A stretch of DNA of 64,000 nt from JAIESQ01 sp964495375 (lineage in GTDB: Bacteria; Planctomycetota; Planctomycetia; Pirellulales; JAEUIK01). Below the pieces are notes generated by a model. That model had not been told where the DNA came from and did not search any database. It saw nothing but the letters and a program-made list of their open reading frames with translations. Shown here piece after piece: positions 17,383 to 25,978 of this stretch. Positions within the stretch are counted from its first letter, which is position 1. The number at the start of each line of letters is the position of its first letter. Made by a program: the position numbers and the translations under genes. The stretch covers positions 121,632-185,631 of the forward strand of contig CAZBWM010000003.1 of NCBI GenBank assembly GCA_964495375.1, in the 5' to 3' direction.

Positions 17383-18105
17383 TCACTTCAAGGCCCACTC
17401 GGGGCGATCGGCGATCACGGCGTCGCAGCCCAGCTCGCGGCAGTGCAGCAGTTCGGACGGCGTTTTCGCTCCGTAGACCCAGTTGTGAACGCCGCGCTCG
17501 GTGGCCGCCGTGAGTAGCGCCGCATCAAGCGTTTCGTAGTACCAGACGATCGTCTTGAGCCCGCTGGAAGCGAGCGCGCCGACAGCGGCCGACTTTGCCT
17601 GCTCGTCACGCGATTGGGCCAGCACCGGGAGTTCATCGAGCGGCGCCGGCAACGCGAGTGGCCGATCGGCGGTCAGTAGTCCCCACGGCGCTGCGAGTTG
17701 TTCGGCCCCCGCGATGACTACATTATGCCAAAACGAGGTGATCACGAAGCGCCCGGGCGCCGTCGCTCCCGGCGCGGTGCGCCGCCGGACGGCCGTGATT
17801 GCCGCATCGAGCGCCTCGGGGACTTTGATTTCGAGGTTCCAGATGATCTCGGGAAAGCCGTCGAGCGCTTCGTCGAGCGTGGGGACCTCGAAGCCCATCG
17901 CCGCGCTTAGTTGGTCGCGAGTGAGATCGCGCACCGCGCGGCCGTCGCGGGCGTGGCGATCGTGGAACAGCACGATTTGCCTATCGGTCGACACGCGCAG
18001 GTCGGTTTCGATGCCGTCGACGCCCAGGTCGACCGCTTCGGCAAACGCCGCGAGCGTATTCTCCGGCACGCGCTCGTGATAGCCGCGATGACTTAGGACC
18101 AACAT
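17383..18105 (-). CDS. Glycerophosphodiester phosphodiesterase (GDPD)
   Basis: 240 residues. GDPD hydrolyses glycerophosphodiesters to an alcohol and glycerol-3-phosphate. Family marks are the N-terminal SHRGYHERVPENTLAAF (HRG...PENT), GVDGIETDLRVSTD with the metal-binding E-x-D, VLFHDRHARDGR with the catalytic His, and WNLEIKVPE (E-x-K). The end reads DAVIADRPEWALK. No signal peptide, so probably cytoplasmic. The ATG ending at 18105 puts the HRG motif at the usual distance; ATGs at 18132 and 18186 are alternatives. The gene lies 49 nt downstream of the antiporter fusion on the same strand and may be co-transcribed. Confidence 0.88.
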   Translation of the reverse strand: MLVLSHRGYHERVPENTLAAFAEAVDLGVDGIETDLRVSTDRQIVLFHDRHARDGRAVRDLTRDQLSAAMGFEVPTLDEALDGFPEIIWNLEIKVPEALDAAITAVRRRTAPGATAPGRFVITSFWHNVVIAGAEQLAAPWGLLTADRPLALPAPLDELPVLAQSRDEQAKSAAVGALASSGLKTIVWYYETLDAALLTAATERGVHNWVYGAKTPSELLHCRELGCDAVIADRPEWALK

Positions 18106-18154
18106 GGCTCGATCCCGTGGGTATGTGAACATCGGGCGAACGGAAGCCTGGAGC

Positions 18155-20800
18155 TCATTCGGCGGGCACCGATTCGGCCGGGGCATGTACGGAAAGGATG
18201 GCGTGTACTTCGTCGGCGGTGTTGGCCTCAGTCAAGCGTCGACGAACGTCCGGGTTGCCGGCCGCACTCGCCAATTGACTAAGTAACAGCACTTGCACAT
18301 CGGGCTGCTCCACCGGCGTGATCAACAAGAAAATCAGATGCACCGGCTCGGTTAACGATCGATCGAAAACCACGCCGTCGGTCGAACGCGCGAACACCAC
18401 CAGCGGCGCCGCCAATCGCGGGCAGCGGGCGTGCGGAATCGCCACGCCGAAGCCGACGCTGGTGGGCAACTCGCGTTCGCGCTCGATCGCCAGTTCGGCG
18501 ATGTCGGCGCCGGCCGGCAATCGATCGGCCGGGATTTGCGCGACGATTTCGGCGATCGCCGGCTCGGCCTCGACGCTGGCCAGTTCCAATAGCGCGTCGT
18601 CAGACCAGAGCACGTCGCGCAGATAGACTTTGGGACGTCGCGGATACTCGTCCTCGATCCGGCCGACCACTTGTTCGAGCACGTCTTCGATGGTCACCAG
18701 GCCGAGCGGGCTGTCCCCGTCTTGCACCAGGCAAATCGTGGTTCCTTCCTGCTGAAAATGCTGCAGGATCGCCTCGATCGGGTCTTCGGGGCTAACGGGC
18801 GACAAGGGGCGAATCAACTTAGTCCAACTTTCGCCGTTCGAGGTGAAGACCACCAGGTCCTTGGCCAGCAGGTAGCCCAGCGGGGCGCCCGATCTGGCAT
18901 CCACCACCGGCCAGCGAGAGTGGTGCCCCTCGCCGACGTGGGCGCGCACTTCGTCGAGCGTCGCGGAGCTCGACAATCGCCACACGCGCGTCCAGGGGAT
19001 CATAATGTTGCGAACCGGCTGCGTGCTGAGGTTTGAAACATTTTCGAGAATCAAGCGCAGGCGGATGTCGCGCACGGTGCGCTCGATCAGCTCGCGGCTG
19101 GCTCCGGTGTCGGCCAAGACGAGCCGGGCCAGGGCCACGGCCGCTTCGGCTTCTTCAAAGACCGCGGCCGTCGCGCCCACCTGCTCGAGCTCTTCGCGTT
19201 CGCGCAGGTAGCGGGCTCGGACGAAAATCCGCAACTTGGGGTTGAGGTTGCGCGCGGTCGACACGATCGCCGCGCGGTCGTTCGACTGGGGCAGCGTCAG
19301 CACCAGGTAGGCCGCTTGTTCGACACCAGCCAATTCGAGAATCGCCTCGCGCGAGGCGTCGCCAAAAATCGCGGTGCGCCCCTGCCGCCGCAGCTCCGAG
19401 ACCGTGTCCATGTTCATGTCGATGACGACGGTTTTGAGTCCCGCGTCGCTCAACAAGCGTTCCACGGAGCGGCCGACGGGGCCGAAACCGATGACGACCG
19501 CCAGCCGGCCCTGCGCTTCGTCGGCCAGGCGCGCGGCCGTCTCGAGATTTGTCTGGTTGGCCCGCCGCTGACCGCGCGCGTTGAGCAGTTGCCAGAGCCG
19601 AGGACGACGTTTCAGCCAGTTCTCCACGCCGTCGACTGATCGAAACAGCATTGGATTGACCGTGATCGACAAAATAGCGGCTCCCACCAGCAGGCTATGC
19701 CCCTCGTCGGGCATCAGGCCCAACTTGCCGGCCAGGTCGGAGAGGATGAACGAGAATTCGCCAATCTGAGCTAGCCCGAGGGCGACGGTCAGGGCCGTGC
19801 GCGTCGAGTGCCCCAAGGCCGCGACGATGATCAAGGCCGAGAGGGGTTTGGCAATCAAAATAATGGCCAGCGCTGCCAGCATCATCAACGGCTGCTCGAT
19901 GAGAAACATCGGATCGAAGAGCATGCCGACCGAGACGAAAAACAGCACCGCGAAGGCGTCCCGCAGGGGGAGCGCGTCGGCGGCGGCCTGATGGCTCACC
20001 GGCGACTGGGCGACGACCATGCCGGCCAAAAAGGCGCCCAGCGCCATCGATGCGCCGAACAACAGGTACGCCCCGGCCGCGATGGCCACCGAGAAGACCA
20101 TCACGGTCAGTGTGAACAGCTCGCGCGAGCGCAGCCGGGCGACCTTCACCAGGGCCCACGGCACCACCCGCGAGCCGGCAAACATCACGATCGCGACCAA
20201 CAGCGCGAGCTTGACCAAGGCCAGTCCCACGGCAACCAGCGGATTCGACCAGATTGTTGGCTCCGATCCCGGCAGCGGTGGCTGGGCCGCGAGCACTGGC
20301 ATCAACACCAAGACGACCACGGTCAGCACGTCTTCTACCAAGAGCCAACCGACCGCCACGTGCCCCTGGGGCGAGCTCAACACGTTGCCGTCCATCAGCA
20401 CGCGCATCAACACAACCGTGCTGGCCACGGCCATGGCCATGCCGATCACTGCGCCGGCCCTGGGCTCGACACCGAAGTAGGCGAAGACCGGGATCGCCAG
20501 CAGCGTGGCGACCAGGCTCTGGCCGATCGCCCCGGGGATGGCGATTGATTTGACGGCCAGCAAATCGTCGAGGTGAAAGTGCAGCCCGACACCGAACATC
20601 AAGAGAATGACGCCGATTTCGGCCAACTGCTGGGCCAGGTCCAAGTTGCCGATGAAGCCGGGGGTATGAGGGCCGATCAGCACGCCGGCCAGCAAATAGC
20701 CCACGATGGGAGACAAACGCAACCACTGCGTAAACAGCCCGAGCACCCAAGCAGCGGTAAAGCCGGCAGCGATCGTCGTAATCAAGGGAAAGTCGTGCAT
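18155..20800 (-). CDS. CPA2 cation:proton antiporter fused to RCK, CBS and PTS EIIA domains
   Basis: 881 residues in four parts. About 1-380: a Kef/CPA2 antiporter with around 12 membrane segments (LRLSPIVGYLLAGVLIGPH, GVILLMFGVGLHFHLDDL). About 430-560: a TrkA-N/RCK Rossmann domain (VVIGFGPVGRSVERLLSDAG) sensing NAD(H) or nucleotides. About 595-715: paired CBS modules (IMIPWTRVWRL, SRWPVVDARSG, GLVTIEDVLEQ). About 735-875: a fructose-type EIIA domain with the phospho-His motif VAIPHAR. K+/H+ or Na+/H+ exchange in the inner membrane is expected. The EIIA tail suggests control by phosphotransfer. The ATG ending at 20800 is preferred over an upstream TTG at 20809. Confidence 0.88.
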   Translation of the reverse strand: MHDFPLITTIAAGFTAAWVLGLFTQWLRLSPIVGYLLAGVLIGPHTPGFIGNLDLAQQLAEIGVILLMFGVGLHFHLDDLLAVKSIAIPGAIGQSLVATLLAIPVFAYFGVEPRAGAVIGMAMAVASTVVLMRVLMDGNVLSSPQGHVAVGWLLVEDVLTVVVLVLMPVLAAQPPLPGSEPTIWSNPLVAVGLALVKLALLVAIVMFAGSRVVPWALVKVARLRSRELFTLTVMVFSVAIAAGAYLLFGASMALGAFLAGMVVAQSPVSHQAAADALPLRDAFAVLFFVSVGMLFDPMFLIEQPLMMLAALAIILIAKPLSALIIVAALGHSTRTALTVALGLAQIGEFSFILSDLAGKLGLMPDEGHSLLVGAAILSITVNPMLFRSVDGVENWLKRRPRLWQLLNARGQRRANQTNLETAARLADEAQGRLAVVIGFGPVGRSVERLLSDAGLKTVVIDMNMDTVSELRRQGRTAIFGDASREAILELAGVEQAAYLVLTLPQSNDRAAIVSTARNLNPKLRIFVRARYLREREELEQVGATAAVFEEAEAAVALARLVLADTGASRELIERTVRDIRLRLILENVSNLSTQPVRNIMIPWTRVWRLSSSATLDEVRAHVGEGHHSRWPVVDARSGAPLGYLLAKDLVVFTSNGESWTKLIRPLSPVSPEDPIEAILQHFQQEGTTICLVQDGDSPLGLVTIEDVLEQVVGRIEDEYPRRPKVYLRDVLWSDDALLELASVEAEPAIAEIVAQIPADRLPAGADIAELAIERERELPTSVGFGVAIPHARCPRLAAPLVVFARSTDGVVFDRSLTEPVHLIFLLITPVEQPDVQVLLLSQLASAAGNPDVRRRLTEANTADEVHAILSVHAPAESVPAE

Positions 20801-21028
20801 GGCAACCAATCGGCAGGCGTTATAACGATTTGCTGGACAAGCGGGCGAAGGCGGGGGTTCGGGCGGGCAGGCCAGGGCAGCGGCCGCAAGCTCGGCACGC
20901 CTGTTGCAAACCTAACACGAATCGCCCACTCGATTAACCCGTGAAATGACCTAAAATTCACGATTGAGCCAGGCGTACGCGGCCACGCGTGCCGCCGCGC
21001 GATTTCATGCCAGCAAGGAACCACAGCG

Positions 21029-23266
21029 ATGCGAATCTGGCCCGGAAAGCCCTACCCGATCGGCGCCACCTGGGATGGCAGCGGCGTGAACTTTGCCCTG
21101 TTCTCCGAGTGTGCCACGGGGGTCGAGTTGTGCCTGTTCGATGGCCCGGATGCCGAAAAGGAAACGCATCGCATCCCGGTTAAGGAACGGCGCGATCTGG
21201 TCTGGCACTGCTATTTGCCCGACGCGCGCCCCGGACAGCTCTATGGCTACCGCGTGCATGGACCCTACGAGCCCGACAAGGGGCATCGTTTCAATCCGAA
21301 CAAGGTCGTGCTCGATCCGTACGCCAAGGGGATCGGTCGCGACGTGCGCTGGTGCGACGAGATGTTCGGCTACAAAGTGGGAGATCCGGCGGCCGATCTT
21401 TCGCTCGACGAGCGCGATAACGCTCACAGCGCGCCGTTGGCCGTGGTGATTGATCCGGCCTTCACCTGGGGAGATGATCGCCCGCCGCTGCACCCCTGGC
21501 ACGAGACGATCATCTACGAGTTGCACGTCAAAGGCTTCACCAAGCTGCACCCGGGCGTGCCTGAGGAGCTGCGCGGCTCTTACGCGGGGCTGGCGTCTCC
21601 CGCGGCAATCGAGCACTTCACCAGCCTGGGCGTGACGGCCGTCGAATTGCTGCCGGTTTACCACCGGCTGGACGATCGACACCTGATCGAAGCGGGCCGC
21701 AGCAATTACTGGGGCTACAACACGCTGGGTTTCTTCGCCCCCGATGTGCGCTATGCCTCGGCAAAAACCGCCGACGATACGGTGCGCGAGTTCAAAACCA
21801 TGGTTCGCGCGCTACACGGTGTCGGCATCGAGGTGATTCTCGACGTGGTCTACAACCATACGGCCGAAGGGAACCAGATGGGGCCGACCCTCTCGTTCCG
21901 CGGCATCGACAACCACTCGTACTATCGCACCAGCCCCGAAGATCAGCGCTACTACATGGACTTCACCGGCTGCGGCAACACCTTCCGCATGCAGCATCCG
22001 CGCGTGTTGCAGTTCATGATGGACAGCTTGCGGTACTGGGTGACGGAGATGCACGTCGACGGGTTCCGCTTCGATCTGGCGAGTGCGCTGGCCCGCGAGT
22101 TGTACGACGTCGACAAGCTGGGGGCGTTCTTCGATATCTTGCATCAGGACCCGATCCTGTCGCAGGTCAAACTGATCGCCGAGCCGTGGGACTTGGGCTC
22201 GGGGGGCTACCAGGTCGGCAATTTTCCGTCGCAGTGGTCGGAGTGGAACGGCAAGTATCGCGACAATGTGCGACGATTCTGGAAGGGTGATGGTGGCACC
22301 GTCTCGGAGTTTGCCACGCGATTGTGTGGCTCGGCCGATCTTTACGAATGGAGCAGCCGACGACCTTATGCCAGTGTGAACTTCATCACCTGCCATGACG
22401 GCTTCACGCTGCACGATCTGGTCAGCTACAACGAGAAGCACAACGACGCCAACGGCGAAGACAACCGCGACGGGGCCAACGACAACCAAAGCTGGAACTG
22501 CGGCGCCGAAGGCCCGACCGAGGACGCTGCGATCAACGCTCTGCGCGAGCGGCAGAAGCGCAACCTGCTGGCCACGTTGTTCCTCAGCCAGGGCGTGCCG
22601 ATGCTGTTGGCTGGCGACGAACTGGGCAAATCGCAGAACGGCAACAACAACACCTACTGCCAGGACAATGAGCTCACCTGGCTCAACTGGGAGGTCACGC
22701 CTGAGCAGCAGCAGTTGCTCGACTTTGTCCGCGGCGTGATCGCGCTACGTAAGGCCGAACCGGTCTTCCGCCGCCAGAAGTTCTTTCAAGGGCGCTCGAT
22801 CCGCGGTGAAGAAATCAAGGACGTCGAGTGGTACGCTCCCGATGGCCAGGAAATGAGCGACGCCGCCTGGAATGCCGGCTTTGTGAAATGCCTTGGGCTG
22901 CGGCTCGACGGCGACATGAGCGGCGAAGTCGACGACCACGGCGAGCCGCTGGTGGGCAACACGGTGCTGCTGCTGTTGAACGCGCACCATGAGACCATCC
23001 CGTTCACGCTGCCAGTGCCGGCCGGCGAGGCGCACTGGGAACCGCTAATGGACACGGCGCAGTTCCCCGGGAAGCTCTCGGAGGATGGGGAAACCAAGGT
23101 CTACGAACTGGTCGGCCGCTCGATCGCGCTCTTGCGGTTGAAAGTGCCGGTGAAGGTCGAAGAGCCGGCGCCGGCGTTCGTAGCCGCGGAGATCACCGCG
23201 GCCGCCAACGATGCCAAGTCCAAGACGGCGCCGGTCGAGCCCGACCTGGCGACGATCGCGCGGTAG
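21029..23266 (+). CDS. glgX: Glycogen debranching enzyme GlgX (isoamylase type)
   Basis: 745 residues, GH13. It hydrolyses alpha-1,6 branches of glycogen limit dextrin. An N-terminal CBM48 (PYPIGATWDGSGVNFALFSE) is followed by the barrel: IYELHVKGFTKLHPGVP, ILDVVYNHTAEGN, the nucleophile Asp in MHVDGFRFDLASAL, the acid/base Glu in KLIAEPWDLG, and FITCHDGFTLHDLVSYN with the third carboxylate. The C-terminal 40 residues are an Ala/Pro/Glu-rich tail beyond the usual end. AAGGA precedes the ATG. It is divergent from the antiporter gene, with 228 nt between. Confidence 0.96.
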   Translation: MRIWPGKPYPIGATWDGSGVNFALFSECATGVELCLFDGPDAEKETHRIPVKERRDLVWHCYLPDARPGQLYGYRVHGPYEPDKGHRFNPNKVVLDPYAKGIGRDVRWCDEMFGYKVGDPAADLSLDERDNAHSAPLAVVIDPAFTWGDDRPPLHPWHETIIYELHVKGFTKLHPGVPEELRGSYAGLASPAAIEHFTSLGVTAVELLPVYHRLDDRHLIEAGRSNYWGYNTLGFFAPDVRYASAKTADDTVREFKTMVRALHGVGIEVILDVVYNHTAEGNQMGPTLSFRGIDNHSYYRTSPEDQRYYMDFTGCGNTFRMQHPRVLQFMMDSLRYWVTEMHVDGFRFDLASALARELYDVDKLGAFFDILHQDPILSQVKLIAEPWDLGSGGYQVGNFPSQWSEWNGKYRDNVRRFWKGDGGTVSEFATRLCGSADLYEWSSRRPYASVNFITCHDGFTLHDLVSYNEKHNDANGEDNRDGANDNQSWNCGAEGPTEDAAINALRERQKRNLLATLFLSQGVPMLLAGDELGKSQNGNNNTYCQDNELTWLNWEVTPEQQQLLDFVRGVIALRKAEPVFRRQKFFQGRSIRGEEIKDVEWYAPDGQEMSDAAWNAGFVKCLGLRLDGDMSGEVDDHGEPLVGNTVLLLLNAHHETIPFTLPVPAGEAHWEPLMDTAQFPGKLSEDGETKVYELVGRSIALLRLKVPVKVEEPAPAFVAAEITAAANDAKSKTAPVEPDLATIAR

Positions 23267-23299
23267 GCGAAGGACGATGCGGCGCTGCTGAGCAGAGAT

Positions 23300-23319
23300 A
23301 CCGCGCGCTAGCGCGCGGT
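23300..23319. terminator. 20-bp perfect palindrome after glgX
   Basis: ACCGCGCGCT followed directly by its exact inverse AGCGCGCGGT, 33 nt after the glgX stop, with further partial pairing on both sides (GAGAT against GTCTC). No T-run is present. It may be a factor-assisted terminator or a dispersed palindromic repeat. Confidence 0.4.
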
Positions 23320-23360
23320 CTCCAGGGAAAGTTCGGCGACACTTACTGGCGGGGGGAACG

Positions 23361-24050
23361 ATGGCGCGCAGTAGACCGTCGGGACGGAAGCAATCCAACG
23401 CCAGCCCACCGACGCAGAAAAAGGTGTCGGTTTTCGATGATCCTCCGCGAAAGAACGTGCTGCTGCTCTGCTGCATGGACCAGCGACTACTGGATGAAGC
23501 AGTCAGGTTCATGAACGCCTTGAATCTGCACAATCGCTACGACCAGGTGGCCTTGGCCGGCGGGGCGATGGGGGTCAATCGACTGCCGAAGAATCCGCCG
23601 CATCCCTCCGCGAAATGGTGGACGGTGTTCACCACGCACTTGTCGGCGGCGATCGACCTACTTCATCGCCCGATCAAGGACGTGTTCTTATTCGACCACC
23701 TCGACTGCGGTGCGTACAAGTACCTGCACCCAGACGACGCACTGGCCCTCAGGTACCGCCAAGCAGACCTCGATGGCATGACGGCTTTGCACGCGACCGA
23801 ATTACGGATGCTCGCGACTCGGGTGCGGGATTTTTGTGACACGCAGCGGCAGCAGGCTGAGAATCGCCGGATCCAGGTGCTCCAGAGTTGCAGCGAGGAC
23901 ACGAAGTGCCTGACGTCCGCCCAGACACTGCAAGACGATCTGGTCGACGCCTGGACGGGAATTCGGGTTTCCTGCTTCCTCATGGATTTGCGCGGCAGAG
24001 TAACGCAACTCGACGTGCCGCCTGGGCAGACGGATACGCTCGAGGCGTAG
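23361..24050 (+). CDS. Beta-carbonic-anhydrase-like zinc protein
   Basis: 229 residues. The core reads NVLLLCCMDQRLLDEA, then VALAGGAMGV, then DVFLFDHLDCGAYKYL. The C-x-D-x-R and H-x-x-C elements match the Zn ligands (Cys, Asp, Arg dyad; His, Cys) of beta-carbonic anhydrases, and the GGA segment matches the R-N-A-G-strand position. The 30 N-terminal residues are basic and probably disordered. The protein is more divergent than standard CynT/Can enzymes, so CO2 hydration is likely but not certain. There is no signal peptide. It lies 94 nt after glgX, past a palindrome, so is probably separately transcribed. Confidence 0.7.
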   Translation: MARSRPSGRKQSNASPPTQKKVSVFDDPPRKNVLLLCCMDQRLLDEAVRFMNALNLHNRYDQVALAGGAMGVNRLPKNPPHPSAKWWTVFTTHLSAAIDLLHRPIKDVFLFDHLDCGAYKYLHPDDALALRYRQADLDGMTALHATELRMLATRVRDFCDTQRQQAENRRIQVLQSCSEDTKCLTSAQTLQDDLVDAWTGIRVSCFLMDLRGRVTQLDVPPGQTDTLEA

Positions 24051-24475
24051 GGCGAGCCAACTGCCAGCCAGAAGCGAAGCGAAACGCTGCCGCTGCCCGA
24101 TCAGGGCGCACCCTGAGCGTGCCGTGGAAGATCCCGTCCTGCCTCGGCCCGATCGATCCTCGCACTCAATCGAACTAAGGGTGGTGTGGCCCCGGGTGCG
24201 AATCGGAATGCGATTCGCTCGGCGACACCGAGATCGTGGCGGCCGCCAATGAAGGCAAGGCGAAGTCCGTGGCCTGCCGTTTACGGTGAAGAACTAGGAT
24301 GTGCACGTGCTATACGTGCGGGGCCCAGGGCAAGACTGGGTCGCTTCTTAGGAACGGCCGAAGAATAACTTCCAGTATTTCCCCCTCACTCTTCCCGCTC
24401 TCGCGAGGGGAGACGGGAGAGGGGATTAGGGAGAAGTTATTCCTCGGCCGTTTCTTAGTGTGAACGCGCCATCAA
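24051..24475. other. Intergenic region with a MITE-like element
   Basis: 425 bases between convergent genes. The right third is the palindromic repeat at 24347-24458. Around 24222-24275 one frame reads DTEIVAAANEGKAKS, which resembles the GlgX tail AAEITAAANDAKSKT and might be a decayed fragment, but this is a short match only. Otherwise nothing is seen. Confidence 0.5.
24347..24458. repeat. MITE-like palindromic repeat, about 112 bp
   Basis: The left arm (24347-24372) and the right arm (24433-24458) are inverted copies with 23 of 26 positions matching, including GAAGTTATTC and CGGCCGTT. Between them lies a second pyrimidine/purine palindrome (CCCCTC...CCCG and CGGG...GAGGGG). It ends 17 nt before the stop of the PEP-CTERM hydrolase, so it could also terminate that transcript. 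The C/G-run core is like the dispersed non-coding repeats found in many planctomycete genomes. Confidence 0.6.
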
Positions 24476-25777
24476 TCACCGACGTTTATTGAGTGCAAGG
24501 ATCAGCAGGGCCGCGATCCCCATTGCCGCGCTGCCTAGGGCGCTCGGCTCCGGGACGACGGCCGTGGTGAGGTAGGTCCAGGCCCGGGTCCCGCCATCAG
24601 CGTCGGATCGCGCGCTCACCAGCGCCTGGTCATTGGTCGAGCCGGGTGCCTCCGGCACCGTGACGAAGGCTTGCAGCGAAAAAGTTTCCCCCGGCGCGAG
24701 TAGCGGTGTCTGCAACGCCGAAAAACTCAGCACCCAGTCGTTATCCTCGACAAATAGCTTGAAACTGTCGGCACGATCGCCGGTGTTTTGCACGACCAGG
24801 TCATAGGTCGCCAGTCCAGCGATGGCGGCCCGTTTGCTGCTGTCGTCCGCGGCGATCGAGAAGCCCGGATCAAGCTGCGTATCAACGACTCCGGCGGCCG
24901 CGAGTCGCTCGGGACCCCACTGCCGGCGCCAGGCATCCTGATCACCCTTGAGGTACAAGTCGAAGAAACTTAGCAACTCGGCGCGGGCGAAGGCCAGATT
25001 CTCTGCCTGGGTGACCGTCCCTTCATCGAACGACACCGGAGGATCCCAAAATCCACCGTGGTAGCCCCCGATTAAACTCGGCAGCAGGCGCGGGCCGCTC
25101 GCCGCGTCGTAGATCACCTGTCCATTTGTACTGACGGGGATCAAGCCGTCGAGACTACCGTTGATCAGGCTCACGGGGATCTGCAGTTTGGTCACTTCGA
25201 CATCCGTGTACGGCGGTGGCGCCGGGCCGAGCGGGCCGGCATCGCGCAAGCTGGCGGCCGCCAAGGTCGCCGAAGCGAGAATCCGCGGGTCTTCGGCTGC
25301 CGCCACGATCGATATGCCGCCCCCGAGCGAGTGTCCCGACGCGCCGACTTTCGTTGTCTCCACGTGACCAAAGAAGGGGGACGCTGCGCGCGCGTTCTCC
25401 GCGACCAAGTAGTCGATGGTGCCCCGCACGTCGGCGACGTATTGCAGCCGGTTGGGCTCGAATGTCGCCGACTGTGAAGAAGTGACAATCACAAAATAAC
25501 CATGACTCGCCAGGTGACGCATGGTCGACGCATACGCCGTGGGCGCGGTCGAAAAACCCGGAGCAAATGTGACGATGGGGTATGCTCCGCCCGACGGATC
25601 GACGGGCCGATTCAAGCCCTGCAGTGTGGCCGGGTAATAAACCCGCGCCGTGACCGTGGTGCTGTCGGGCCGGGTGACGCTGACGGCGCGTTCCCCCCAG
25701 GCCTGAGGTCCGGGCAAGCTAAACGGATCGGGATCCGTCGCCACGACGGCCAAGGCAACGAGTAGCGTCGAAACCAT
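24476..25777 (-). CDS. PEP-CTERM alpha/beta hydrolase (cutinase/PET-hydrolase-like)
   Basis: 433 residues. A short hydrophobic N-terminus is followed by an alpha/beta hydrolase domain: YPIVTFAPGFSTAPTAY, the nucleophile elbow GASGHSLGGGISIVAA, an Asp in INGSLDGLIPVS, and a His in IGGYHGGFWDPP. The order and the GHSLGGG elbow recall cutinase/PET-hydrolase-type and chlorophyllase-like lipases. From about residue 310 a beta-rich domain with a CARDB-like look (YDLVVQNTGDRADSFKL) precedes the sorting signal VPEPSALGSAAMGIAALLIL plus NKRR. It is therefore exported, processed by an exosortase and perhaps surface-retained. GGAGA lies about 8 nt before the ATG ending at 25777. The ester substrate is unknown. 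Confidence 0.82.
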   Translation of the reverse strand: MVSTLLVALAVVATDPDPFSLPGPQAWGERAVSVTRPDSTTVTARVYYPATLQGLNRPVDPSGGAYPIVTFAPGFSTAPTAYASTMRHLASHGYFVIVTSSQSATFEPNRLQYVADVRGTIDYLVAENARAASPFFGHVETTKVGASGHSLGGGISIVAAAEDPRILASATLAAASLRDAGPLGPAPPPYTDVEVTKLQIPVSLINGSLDGLIPVSTNGQVIYDAASGPRLLPSLIGGYHGGFWDPPVSFDEGTVTQAENLAFARAELLSFFDLYLKGDQDAWRRQWGPERLAAAGVVDTQLDPGFSIAADDSSKRAAIAGLATYDLVVQNTGDRADSFKLFVEDNDWVLSFSALQTPLLAPGETFSLQAFVTVPEAPGSTNDQALVSARSDADGGTRAWTYLTTAVVPEPSALGSAAMGIAALLILALNKRR

Positions 25778-25978
25778 TCTGTCTCCGCGATGCAGGGACG
25801 AGTAGACTCTTGGCGAACATCAACAGGGGGGCCGCTGCGGAGGTATTCTAGCGCGGCGAACACCCCCCCGAGCGGGTTGCACGCTGGTGATGCCGATTCG
25901 TGAGTCGATTCGCCCCGCGTGGACGTTTCCCGAGATTTGGCCCACTGACGTTAAAGAGCCAAATTCCGATACCGAGTT

